5,701 bases of DNA from an uncultured Chryseolinea sp. (GCA_946478915.1 CAMLER010000366.1:1-5701), one strand, 5' to 3'; positions 1 through 5,701 are shown, counted from the first letter of the stretch. Program-made: numbers and translations. The notes: a model not told the origin generated them from the letters alone.

Positions 1-493
1 CTTCCTGTGGAACTTCACCAAAGCTCAAAGGCTTTATACTTTGAAGTACCCACTTACTGCGCTTCGTAAAAGTAACACTGAGCGACGGCGCTGGTATGTA
101 CTGGAAAAGTTGCTTTGCCAGCTTGTTCAAATGCTCCTCCTGCGTAATCCCAAAATAAATATCAAACTCAACCTTGTCATGAGTAACATTCTTAAAAGAC
201 GCTTGAATCAAGTCATCAAAATCCTGAAAATCCTCGCGAAGAATAGATGGGAAACGAAGATCCTGAATGGTTGAGATTCCAGGCAGCACCTTATGCTTGC
301 GCGCCTCTGCCAACAACGATACGTAATATCCTATACTTTGATACTGGTATGATTTGCACAAGTTAATAACTTTCACACCCTTTGTTTCGGGATGTGCATC
401 ACCCGCAATATAACGTGAGGGTGTTATGACCTCAACATCTGTGAGGTTGAATTGCCAATCGTCTGGATTGTCAACTACTATGAGTTTTGGCAT
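1..493 (-). CDS. RimK-like ATP-grasp family protein, N-terminal RLAN domain (partial)
   Basis: This reading frame starts at ATG 493 and stays open for 164 residues to the left edge, so the C-terminal part is missing. The visible part matches the RLAN domain that precedes a RimK-type ATP-grasp ligase. It opens with MPKLIVVDNPDDW, and a conserved-looking block at residues 42-79 contains VINLCKSYQYQS, GYYVSLLAEARKHK and LPGISTIQDL, as in proteins usually annotated 'RimK family protein'. Full-length relatives have several hundred residues, with the ATP-grasp ligase domain following this point; that part is expected but not seen. ATP-grasp enzymes of this kind join a carboxylate to an amine at the cost of ATP; the substrates of this branch are not known to me. 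The start lies inside the end of the C39-like peptidase gene (23-base overlap), and an A-rich AAAAAAGGCAA precedes the ATG, suggesting translational coupling. No signal peptide is seen, so it is probably cytoplasmic. The family call is from recognition, not a search. Confidence 0.82.
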   Translation of the reverse strand, partial: MPKLIVVDNPDDWQFNLTDVEVITPSRYIAGDAHPETKGVKVINLCKSYQYQSIGYYVSLLAEARKHKVLPGISTIQDLRFPSILREDFQDFDDLIQASFKNVTHDKVEFDIYFGITQEEHLNKLAKQLFQYIPAPSLSVTFTKRSKWVLQSIKPLSFGEVPQE

Positions 494-1214
494 TTGCCTT
501 TTTTACTTTTGGTTCGATTATCAACAAATTTGCATCATAGGTAACGATGCCCAACATGATACTATTAATGAGTCGTGCAAAACTAACACTGTATACTTTA
601 CCCTGGCCCAGTGGGTTGGGCTCGTTGGGGTCCGTGATGTGAACGCACTTCTTTTCTTCATCGAAGCCGGTGACAACCACGAAATGTCCGGCGGGCTCAC
701 CCTTGATGCTATCGAAAATATCAAATTCAGGTATCTCGCGCGCAGACCCATATAGGTAAGTTGCGCTGAGACCCGTGAGTATGGGTATTGATTTTTTCAA
801 ATAGGCTTTGATCAAATTTTCATCCAGTTCCAGATTTCGCAATTCGCCGCCCGACTGAAGAAATTTTATATAAGCCTGGGAAGCAATTCGGAGCTTCCTG
901 CGCTTGCGCTTAAATTCCATCTGTTCACGGAGGAACTGAATCATCTTCTTTGAGGAGTGCTTAAACCATGTAGGATCGAATACATTCAGATTGTACGTAT
1001 AAATGCGCGCCTTGTACCCTCGTTTCAGAGCATGGTTTCCAAGCATTACTGCTAATGTGCCACCAAACTTCAATTGCTTTACCTCCTGGATAACCTCTTT
1101 CAACGGTACAACATCCCCATAATAATTGTACAAAGCCTGTAGGCAAGTTGGACCACAAGTAACATCGTCGGGTTGGGCCTGAATATCAAAATCCAGGGTA
1201 AGCTCTTTCTTCAT
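471..1214 (-). CDS. C39-like (papain-fold) peptidase family protein
   Basis: A protein of 247 residues from ATG 1214. Near the N-terminus is the cysteine peptidase motif QPDDVTCGPTCL: Gln14 would serve the oxyanion hole and Cys20 be the nucleophile. His177 lies in GHFVVVTGFD and Asp195 in ITDPNEPNP, so a complete Gln-Cys-His-Asp catalytic set of the C39 type is present. There is no signal peptide, membrane segment or ABC transporter domain, so it is a free, probably cytoplasmic enzyme rather than a bacteriocin-processing exporter. A basic stretch (FKRKRRKLR, about residues 101-109) sits between the catalytic Cys and His regions. It is upstream of, and overlaps by 23 bases, the RLAN/ATP-grasp gene, so the two are almost certainly co-transcribed. 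In this family pairing the peptidase may cleave, or by transfer form, an amide bond in the ligase product; that is inference. The frame could also start at GTG 1223 (250 residues), but GGAGG sits 8 bases before ATG 1214. Confidence 0.85.
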   Translation of the reverse strand: MKKELTLDFDIQAQPDDVTCGPTCLQALYNYYGDVVPLKEVIQEVKQLKFGGTLAVMLGNHALKRGYKARIYTYNLNVFDPTWFKHSSKKMIQFLREQMEFKRKRRKLRIASQAYIKFLQSGGELRNLELDENLIKAYLKKSIPILTGLSATYLYGSAREIPEFDIFDSIKGEPAGHFVVVTGFDEEKKCVHITDPNEPNPLGQGKVYSVSFARLINSIMLGIVTYDANLLIIEPKVKKANAKTHSS

Positions 1215-1222
1215 TCGAGGCA

Positions 1223-1235
1223 CCTCCCCTCCTTT
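1223..1235 (-). promoter_or_regulatory. Strong doubled Shine-Dalgarno before the C39-like peptidase gene
   Basis: Read on the minus strand, the sequence is AAAGGAGGGGAGG. The first block, AAAGGAGG (1235-1228), is a full anti-16S match lying only 4 bases before GTG 1223. The second, GGAGG (1227-1223), is 8 bases before ATG 1214. The second spacing is the normal one and favours ATG 1214 as the start. Such a strong site stands out here, because the other gene starts in the window have none. Confidence 0.6.
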
Positions 1236-1289
1236 CCAGTGAACATGTTAGGGCAAAAGTTAGGTATTAAGAAGATCAAAATCCGCTAG

Positions 1290-1320
1290 TAAAATTATAA
1301 ACGTTAATAGTCAACTCCAA
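1290..1320 (-). promoter_or_regulatory. Possible promoter of the C39-like peptidase/ATP-grasp operon
   Basis: On the minus strand, TTG (1320-1318) is followed after 20 bases by TAATTTTA (1297-1290). This matches seven of eight positions of the Bacteroidota -7 element TAnnTTTG with the usual spacing. It would give a leader of roughly 70 bases. AT-rich sequence makes chance matches likely, and a weaker candidate, TAACTTTTG, lies nearer the gene without a spaced -33 element. Confidence 0.25.
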
Positions 1321-1581
1321 CACCCATTACCCTCGCACAAATGAGATCAACACGAAAGAGGGAACCGTTATTCATTTATACTCCCTGAAGTGTATCCAAT
1401 TTCGGTAAACCGTACATCGGTCGTCCATTTTTCGTATCAGTTAATCATTAATCGTGATCCGAGGTCGTGCGACTCAGGCAGAACCATGCCATTGGCAATA
1501 TGTAAATTCGTCGTCCCCTTCCAATCAAGCGCAACGTTTAAATCGGGCGCACTCCCACACCTTAAACCCACACACACGATC

Positions 1582-1591
1582 AACGAATAAC
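1582..1591 (+). repeat. 10-base direct repeat, left copy
   Basis: AACGAATAAC occurs here and again, identically, at 1712-1721. The two copies lie just outside the arms of the long palindrome, like a target-site duplication, although the gaps to the palindrome are unequal (6 and 2 bases). Confidence 0.4.
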
Positions 1592-1597
1592 TCTTAA

Positions 1598-1709
1598 TCC
1601 TACTTTGTCCAATTTAGAAAAAAGGAATAGGGAATAAGGATGGCGTCGCAAGTGCGCGTCCTCATTCCCAATTCCCTCCTTTAAAAATCGCAAACATGAC
1701 AAAGAAGGA
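1598..1709. repeat. Long imperfect palindrome, possible REP/MITE-like element
   Basis: Outer arms TCCTACTTTGTC (1598-1609) and GACAAAGAAGGA (1698-1709) are complementary at 11 of 12 positions. Nested inside, 1624-1642 (starting GGAATAGGGAATAAGG) pairs with 1657-1675 (CGTCCTCATTCCCAATTCC) over 19 positions, with two mismatches and one G-U pair, leaving a loop of about 14 bases. Read on the minus strand the inner stem is followed by TTTTTTC, resembling an intrinsic terminator, but no gene reading leftward lies upstream of it. A non-coding palindromic repeat or small mobile-element relic is the alternative. Whether other copies exist in the genome cannot be seen here. Confidence 0.5.
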
Positions 1710-1729
1710 CTAACGAATAACAAGTCCTT
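1705..1729 (+). promoter_or_regulatory. Perfect 7-base dyad overlapping the -33 box of the nuclease promoter
   Basis: AAGGACT (1705-1711) and AGTCCTT (1723-1729) are perfect inverted repeats separated by 11 bases. The right arm ends in the TT of the proposed -33 TTG at 1728-1730. A repressor or activator bound here could control the S1/P1 nuclease gene. No known operator is recognised. The left arm is shared with the right arm of the long palindrome. Confidence 0.35.
1712..1721 (+). repeat. 10-base direct repeat, right copy
   Basis: This is the second identical AACGAATAAC. It forms almost the entire loop of the short dyad at 1705-1729 next to the nuclease promoter, so it may belong to a regulatory site rather than mark an insertion. 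Confidence 0.4.
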
Positions 1730-1758
1730 GGTATTCCTTTCGGACATGAGTATGTTTG
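1728..1758 (+). promoter_or_regulatory. Bacteroidota-type promoter of the S1/P1 nuclease gene
   Basis: TTG (1728-1730), 20 bases, then TATGTTTG (1751-1758), an exact match to the Bacteroidota -7 consensus TAnnTTTG. Transcription would begin a few bases after 1758, giving a leader of about 40 bases before ATG 1803. It is the best promoter match in the window. Confidence 0.55.
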
Positions 1759-1802
1759 ATTGCAACTAAGTCGCTTTCTGCATTTCAGATTATAAAAAAC
1801 CC

Positions 1803-2618
1803 ATGAACTTGAACGGAAGGTATTTGAACACGAATGGAACAATCAAATGCTTCATTTCAAAAAGAAATCTTGCCGTCGTGCTGATGATTTTTTCTAGCTC
1901 CCTTTCATTTGCCTGGGGCCCGACAGGTCATCGAGTTACAGGATGGATCGCTGAGCAAAACATTTCTAAAAAAGTAAAAAAAGAACTGACAAGGATACTT
2001 GGTAATCAGTCCCTGGCAATGGCGAGTACGTGGATGGATGAAATACGTTCTGATTCAACGTATGATTACGCCAGCGACTGGCATTGGGTGACCATACCGA
2101 AAGGGTTAACTTATCAACAATCAGAAAAAAATAAGAATGGCGACCTTCTTGAGACGATAGAAAGACTGAAAAGTGCGCTTAAGTCAAAATCATTAAACGC
2201 GGACAAGGAAAGGGAATATCTGAAAATGTTAATCCATTTGGTTGGGGACCTCCACCAACCGTTGCATGTCGGTAGTGGGAATGATCGGGGAGGAAATGAT
2301 ATTAAAGTTACCTGGTTCCGGGCGCAGAGTAGTCTCCACCGCGTTTGGGATAGCGACATGATCGATGATACGAGGCTAAGCTACACCGAACTTGCCTCTT
2401 CTCTCGAGATACCGGATGCTGCAACAATCCTGTCATGGCAAAAATCAGACATCGATACCTGGGCGTCAGAGAGCATGGAATATCACGAACAGGTATACCG
2501 TTATGGACGCGGCAATCTGGGGTACAAGTATGCGTACGAAAATTTTCACATTGTGCGGCATCGACTCTTGCAGGCTGGCATCCGACTGGCCGGAATACTT
2601 AACGATATTTATGGCTGA
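1803..2618 (+). CDS. Secreted S1/P1-type zinc nuclease
   Basis: A 271-residue protein of the S1/P1 family, enzymes that use three zinc ions to hydrolyse single-stranded DNA and RNA and to remove 3' phosphates. All nine ligands expected from P1 nuclease are visible: Trp38, His43, Asp79, His94, His145 and Asp149 (in IHLVGDLHQPLH), His155, His179 and Asp183 (in LHRVWD). Residues 1-37 form a signal peptide with a long basic N-region, a hydrophobic core (LAVVLMIFSSSLSF) and an Ala before Trp38. Cleavage there is needed, because in this family the free amino group of the mature first Trp binds zinc. The enzyme therefore acts in the periplasm or outside the cell, probably scavenging nucleotides or phosphate. 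The length is normal for the family. ATG 1803 follows an A-rich leader without a Shine-Dalgarno and an upstream in-frame stop at 1767, and a good promoter lies before it. It appears monocistronic, convergent with the exonuclease gene 74 bases away. Confidence 0.95.
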   Translation: MNLNGRYLNTNGTIKCFISKRNLAVVLMIFSSSLSFAWGPTGHRVTGWIAEQNISKKVKKELTRILGNQSLAMASTWMDEIRSDSTYDYASDWHWVTIPKGLTYQQSEKNKNGDLLETIERLKSALKSKSLNADKEREYLKMLIHLVGDLHQPLHVGSGNDRGGNDIKVTWFRAQSSLHRVWDSDMIDDTRLSYTELASSLEIPDAATILSWQKSDIDTWASESMEYHEQVYRYGRGNLGYKYAYENFHIVRHRLLQAGIRLAGILNDIYG

Positions 2619-2692
2619 TGCTTACATCCCTTATACCTTATACCCCTGTACCTATCTGCAGACCAGAAACACAAATAGACTAACGAGACCTC

Positions 2693-3319
2693 CTATCGTT
2701 TCGCATTCAATAGTTTAGAATAGATCTCAAGGCAGACCCATGCGTCAGTCGCCGCGTAATCGATCTGTTTTTCAGTCAAGGTTGGCGCTTCCCAATTCGA
2801 AGTTTGTGCACTCTTGGAGATACGAATACCCAACAGCAATCCGGCGGGCTTCTTTACACTTTCAACTTGTAATCCAGAAGTTCGAGCCAGCGTTGCAAGT
2901 TCTACGAAAGATGCTGGTGTGAATTTGTTCATTTTTTGTAGAGACTTAATATCATCATGAATTGCAACACCCGCTTTGAATATCGTCGGATTCTCAAAAA
3001 TTGAAATAATGTCTTCAGGGAGTCCTGTATGATGAAGGCGAATGAGAAACACCTTGTCAGGAATAGCAAGTTGAAGCAGCGCAACCTTATATATTTGGCC
3101 ACGCTTGAAACTTGGACGCGTCTCCGTATCAAATCCAACCTGTTCGTACTTTTCAATTTCGGCCCGTACTTTCGAAAGTTTGTCAGGTTCAGTGATAACA
3201 TTTACTTTTCCCGCGAATGTTTTCAAGGGAAGAAGATTCAACTCCTCTGAAGTGATCGAGAGTTTAGATGCATCATCGTTTCCAAAATTATGCTGATGCA
3301 TTTTGTCAGGTAAATTCAT
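2693..3319 (-). CDS. DEDDy 3'-5' exonuclease, RNase D/WRN-like single-domain protein
   Basis: A 208-residue protein from ATG 3319; TTG 3322 would add one residue. It has the three exonuclease motifs of the DnaQ-like DEDDy superfamily. Numbered from TTG 3322, these are Exo I VGFDTETRP (Asp65, Glu67), Exo II FKAGVAIHDDIKSL (Asp124) and Exo III YAATDAW (Tyr189, Asp193). The Tyr in Exo III puts it with RNase D and WRN exonucleases, which use two metal ions to remove nucleotides from 3' ends. The exonuclease domain covers about residues 38-206; the first 37 or so residues are a variable extension. There is no HRDC or helicase domain, so it is a stand-alone exonuclease, shorter than RNase D, and the natural substrate (DNA or RNA) cannot be told from sequence. 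It has no signal peptide and should be cytoplasmic. It is divergent from the permease gene and convergent with the S1/P1 nuclease gene, with no operon partner. Confidence 0.92.
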   Translation of the reverse strand: MNLPDKMHQHNFGNDDASKLSITSEELNLLPLKTFAGKVNVITEPDKLSKVRAEIEKYEQVGFDTETRPSFKRGQIYKVALLQLAIPDKVFLIRLHHTGLPEDIISIFENPTIFKAGVAIHDDIKSLQKMNKFTPASFVELATLARTSGLQVESVKKPAGLLLGIRISKSAQTSNWEAPTLTEKQIDYAATDAWVCLEIYSKLLNAKR

Positions 3320-3356
3320 CAAAAAATGCTGGTATGCAACCGTTAAAAAAAAATGG

Positions 3357-3387
3357 CGAAAATATTCGAGCCTTAATTTAACCCAAA
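3357..3387 (-). promoter_or_regulatory. Probable promoter of the DEDDy exonuclease gene
   Basis: On the minus strand TTTG (3387-3384) is followed after 19 bases by TATTTTCG (3364-3357), seven of eight matches to the Bacteroidota -7 element. The start of transcription would be near 3350, leaving a leader of about 30 bases that includes a run of nine T. The -7 element overlaps a small inverted repeat, CGAAAATATTCG (3357-3368). Confidence 0.4.
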
Positions 3388-3421
3388 AAAATAACTATTT
3401 TGAGGACTTAACCCCATTTGA

Positions 3422-5086
3422 ATGCTGAAATCGTTATTGAGAAAGAAATCTCTGTCAACAATAATTCAGGATGCCAGGCAACAAGAAGCGGATGATCACG
3501 GTAAAGGGCTTAAAAAAATCCTGGGAGTTCGTGACTTGACTTCGATGGGGATCGCGGCTGTAATCGGCGCGGGAATCTTTTCAACAATTGGTCAGGCTGC
3601 CTATAACGGAGGCCCCGGGGTGGTTTTTTTATTTATTATTACTGCCATTACCTGTGGATTTACGGCACTTTGTTATGCTGAGTTCGCTTCGCGGGTACCA
3701 GTTGCCGGAAGCGCTTACACCTATTCATATGTAACTTTCGGAGAGCTGGTCGCATGGGTTATCGGGTGGGCTTTGATATTGGAATATGGGATTGGGAATG
3801 TTGTCGTCGCCATTTCGTGGAGCAGCTACTTTGTAAACCTTCTTGAAGGAGTCGGCCTTCATCTGCCGGCATGGCTCGCCACTGATCCAACAACAGCACA
3901 TAAAGAATTTATCGCTGCGCAGTCTGCTGGTGCCTCAACGGAGGGGCTGACGTGGACTATAGCGCCGCTCGTAGCGGGTTACAGGATCATCTGCAATGTC
4001 CCTGCTTTTCTTATCATCGTCTTTATCACAGCTCTAGCCTATATTGGAATCAAGGAAAGCAGAACGAGCGCCAATTTTATGGTTGGACTCAAGATGTTCG
4101 TCCTCGCTATTATAGTGATCATAGGCGTATTCTACATAGATGCCAGCAACTGGGATCCATTTTTGCCCAATGGTTTCACTGGTGTTTTGAAAGGAGTATC
4201 AGCCGTATTTTTTGCCTATATAGGGTTTGACGCCATTTCGACAACCGCTGAAGAGTGTGCTAACCCACAGCGCGACCTTCCGCGAGGAATGATTTACTCT
4301 CTTATTATCTGCACGCTCATTTATGTAGTGGTAACGTTGGTCATTACCGGCATGGTAAGCTATTCCGAATTTAATAATGTAGCCGACCCGTTGGCGTATG
4401 TGTTTGAAAAAATCGACCTCAGCAAAGTTGGATTTTTCATTTCTGTTAGCGCTGTCGTTGCAGCAACGAGTGTGTTACTGGTATTTCAAATCGGACAACC
4501 ACGCATATGGATGAGCATGAGCCGCGACGGTTTAATGCCGAAACGGTTTGGAAAAATACATCCGCGGTTTCAAACTCCCGGATTCTCTACCATCGTTACC
4601 GGCATTATTGTCGCTATTCCTTCGCTGTTTGTTGAAAGTGCCATCATGACCGATCTGACCAGCATCGGCACTTTGTTCGCCTTTGTTCTGGTGTGCGGTG
4701 GGGTTCTCATGTTACCAAGGATGGAGAAATCTGCACAGAAGAAATTTAATCTGCCCTACATTAACGCCCAATGGATCGTCGCTCCATTGTTCATTGTTTT
4801 TGTTCTGACCTTCCGTCATCGCCTCGGAGATGCCATTATAAATATCGTTCATGACACACAAGAGCAAATACTGTTTATTCTTTTTGTCATGATGTTCGCC
4901 GGAATAAGCATCCTATCCTTCACAAAAAAACTTTCGTTAATCCCGGTCCTTGGAATGATATGCTGCCTGTATCTCATGATCGAGATTCCCACCAGCAGCT
5001 GGATCGTTTTCTTCGGATGGATGGCTTTTGGCCTTGTCTTCTATTTCCTTTACGGCTATTGGAAAAGCAAGCTGGCTACGCGGTGA
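3422..5086 (+). CDS. APC-family amino acid permease, cationic amino acid transporter (CAT) type
   Basis: A 554-residue inner-membrane protein that likely imports an amino acid, probably by proton symport. The first helix has the APC substrate motif IAAVIGAGIF (residues 44-53). GFDAISTTAEECANPQRDLPRG (269-289, broken by helix 6's end) is the CAT hallmark, and TFGELVAWVIGWALILEYGIG (105-125) resembles the helix 3 region of mammalian CATs and bacterial YfnA. Hydrophobic segments lie near 41-60, 64-86, 105-121, 125-142, 192-209, 219-239, 257-275, 292-315, 336-357, 388-405, 412-431, 450-464, 482-500 and 503-545 (probably two helices), so 12 to 15 spans. A long loop (about 143-190) separates helices 4 and 5. 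The basic N-terminus (LLRKKS) should be cytoplasmic. Specificity for lysine/arginine is inferred from the family and not certain; many bacterial members carry other amino acids. ATG 3422 has no Shine-Dalgarno or clear promoter. Its 3' end overlaps the convergent saccharopine dehydrogenase homologue by 11 bases. Confidence 0.92.
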   Translation: MLKSLLRKKSLSTIIQDARQQEADDHGKGLKKILGVRDLTSMGIAAVIGAGIFSTIGQAAYNGGPGVVFLFIITAITCGFTALCYAEFASRVPVAGSAYTYSYVTFGELVAWVIGWALILEYGIGNVVVAISWSSYFVNLLEGVGLHLPAWLATDPTTAHKEFIAAQSAGASTEGLTWTIAPLVAGYRIICNVPAFLIIVFITALAYIGIKESRTSANFMVGLKMFVLAIIVIIGVFYIDASNWDPFLPNGFTGVLKGVSAVFFAYIGFDAISTTAEECANPQRDLPRGMIYSLIICTLIYVVVTLVITGMVSYSEFNNVADPLAYVFEKIDLSKVGFFISVSAVVAATSVLLVFQIGQPRIWMSMSRDGLMPKRFGKIHPRFQTPGFSTIVTGIIVAIPSLFVESAIMTDLTSIGTLFAFVLVCGGVLMLPRMEKSAQKKFNLPYINAQWIVAPLFIVFVLTFRHRLGDAIINIVHDTQEQILFILFVMMFAGISILSFTKKLSLIPVLGMICCLYLMIEIPTSSWIVFFGWMAFGLVFYFLYGYWKSKLATR

Positions 5087-5701
5087 TCTCTTCCCTGGTA
5101 ATATTGTAGACAACGCCGCGTTGCCTCAGGTGTTCCAGAACAAAATCGAAACAGTGCTGATCCTCACCCAGGTATTCTGGTGGACAAATCCCCTGCCTTA
5201 AAAATTTTCCCTGCAACACGAGATTAACGGCTGCGGTACACGTGTAGCCCGTAGTCCTGGCCATGGAAAGTGTGTTTGTAGCTTTATCTGTTTTGTCTAA
5301 TAGGTCATATTGGTATGACTTATTCCGTCCATTCTCCTCGCCCCTAAGACGAATCCTCATCACTGTAAATTCTTCTTCACCTGGCGAGAGTTTCCACTTC
5401 GGAAATAATAGCTTAGCTGTTAAATCGATCGGTCGGATTTTGACTCCTCTAACATCGACAACTTCATATGAAAAGAACCCTGCTTCGCGCAGTACTCGCA
5501 GGTATTCAATACAGCCGGGATATCGAAGTGTTTTTTCAATCATGTTCGGGATATTAGGCATAGTCCTAATCAATGAACGCAATCCGTCCGAATTCCACGA
5601 TTCGAGCGTACCAACCTCGGGGAAATGTATTAATTCTGGATCGGACAAAGCCTCTTTAGTGATTGTCTGGCCGTTTTGAACATATCGTGCCGGGCGCACA
5701 T
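5076..5701 (-). CDS. Saccharopine dehydrogenase family protein, C-terminal part (partial)
   Basis: The frame is open from the right edge to a TAG at 5076-5078, giving 208 C-terminal residues less the stop. The first complete codon (GTG 5699) reads into the middle of the domain, so it is not a start; relatives have over 400 residues, with the NAD(P)-binding Rossmann half now outside the window. The visible part is the saccharopine dehydrogenase C-terminal domain: FPEVGTLESWNSDGLRSL, then PNMIEKTLRYPGCIEYLRVL, and finally MARTTGYTCTAAVNLVLQGK with GICPPEYLGED and FVLEHLRQRGVVYN at the end. True members oxidise saccharopine to lysine or to aminoadipate semialdehyde plus glutamate; related enzymes act on lysine itself or on carboxynorspermidine. 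Which reaction this one performs cannot be decided without the N-terminal half. It is probably cytoplasmic. Its 3' end overlaps the permease gene by 11 bases, tail to tail, and no terminator is seen between them. Confidence 0.88.
   Translation of the reverse strand, partial: VRPARYVQNGQTITKEALSDPELIHFPEVGTLESWNSDGLRSLIRTMPNIPNMIEKTLRYPGCIEYLRVLREAGFFSYEVVDVRGVKIRPIDLTAKLLFPKWKLSPGEEEFTVMRIRLRGEENGRNKSYQYDLLDKTDKATNTLSMARTTGYTCTAAVNLVLQGKFLRQGICPPEYLGEDQHCFDFVLEHLRQRGVVYNITREEITA

Larger units (their letters stand above)
1236..1802. other. Long intergenic region between divergent genes
   Basis: About 570 bases separate the divergent peptidase and nuclease genes. The left third is AT-rich and holds only a possible promoter for the peptidase operon. 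Bases 1330-1580 contain no convincing gene: the open stretches on each strand lack a credible start, a ribosome site or a family resemblance. The right part (1582-1758) holds the palindromic element, a short dyad and the nuclease promoter, described separately. Confidence 0.6.

Noticed and set aside
41..755. Two plus-strand open frames across the ATP-grasp and peptidase genes.
   Set aside because: They are antisense shadows of two well-supported minus-strand genes and have no protein-family features.
1390..1590. A 66-codon open frame on the plus strand in the long intergenic gap.
   Set aside because: It would start at GTG without a ribosome site, has no recognisable family features or signal, and runs antisense to another equally open frame, so it is probably chance.
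1437..1613. A minus-strand open stretch of about 58 codons whose translation looks mildly protein-like (e.g. VALDWKGTTNLHIANG).
   Set aside because: It has no ATG near its beginning, only TTG/GTG candidates without a ribosome site, and I recognise no family. Possibly a gene remnant; a protein search with this stretch would decide.
1618..1675. Intrinsic terminator on the minus strand (stem followed by TTTTTTC).
   Set aside because: The stem and T-run fit, but there is no leftward gene upstream for it to end, so it is kept as a palindromic repeat instead.
1580..1765. A 61-codon minus-strand frame across the long palindrome.
   Set aside because: It is explained by the low-stop inverted repeat itself, and it has no ribosome site or family resemblance.
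2682..2700. AACGA/TCGTT hairpin at the convergent junction of the two nuclease genes as a terminator.
   Set aside because: The stem is only five pairs with a 9-base loop, has no T-run on either strand and overlaps the exonuclease stop codon.
3320..3421. A lysine riboswitch or other structured leader before the permease gene.
   Set aside because: The gap is only 102 bases, AT-rich, shared with the exonuclease promoter, and lacks any extended helices; no plus-strand promoter match was found either.
5697..5699. GTG at 5699 as the start of the saccharopine dehydrogenase homologue.
   Set aside because: The frame continues past the window edge and family members have an N-terminal Rossmann domain before this point, so the gene is simply cut by the window.

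Overview
The window looks like chromosomal DNA from a member of the Bacteroidota, most likely a Cytophagales-type environmental bacterium. Three things suggest this: moderate GC content, most genes lacking a Shine-Dalgarno sequence, and upstream sequences matching the Bacteroidota promoter pattern (TTG/TTTG, about 19-20 bases, TAnnTTTG) before at least two genes. The gene mix (secreted S1/P1 nuclease, stand-alone DEDDy exonuclease, CAT-type amino acid permease, saccharopine dehydrogenase family enzyme) fits that group. The assignment is an inference, because no rRNA or marker gene is present.

Layout. Bases 1-1223 hold a two-gene minus-strand operon: a C39-like (papain-fold) peptidase, then, overlapping by 23 bases, the first 164 residues of a RimK-like ATP-grasp protein with the RLAN N-terminal domain, cut by the left edge. 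Bases 1224-1802 are a 580-base gap between divergent genes. It carries no convincing gene but has a long imperfect palindrome, a 10-base direct repeat and a good promoter for the next gene. Bases 1803-2618 encode a secreted S1/P1-type zinc nuclease with all nine metal ligands. A 74-base convergent gap follows, then a minus-strand DEDDy 3'-5' exonuclease (2693-3319). From a 102-base divergent gap the plus-strand APC-family amino acid permease (3422-5086) runs rightward. Its 3' end overlaps by 11 bases the convergent C-terminal half of a saccharopine dehydrogenase family protein (5076-5701, cut by the right edge).

How the genes relate. The peptidase/ATP-grasp pair is the most interesting unit: this family pairing has been proposed to make or process an amide- or peptide-linked product that has not been identified. 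The permease and the saccharopine dehydrogenase homologue may both concern lysine or another cationic amino acid, but they are convergent rather than co-transcribed, so the link is suggestive only. The two nucleases are unrelated enzymes, one exported and one cytoplasmic, and nothing ties them together except position. Most of the window is ordinary housekeeping or accessory metabolism. I see no CRISPR array, phage, transposase, tRNA or rRNA gene.
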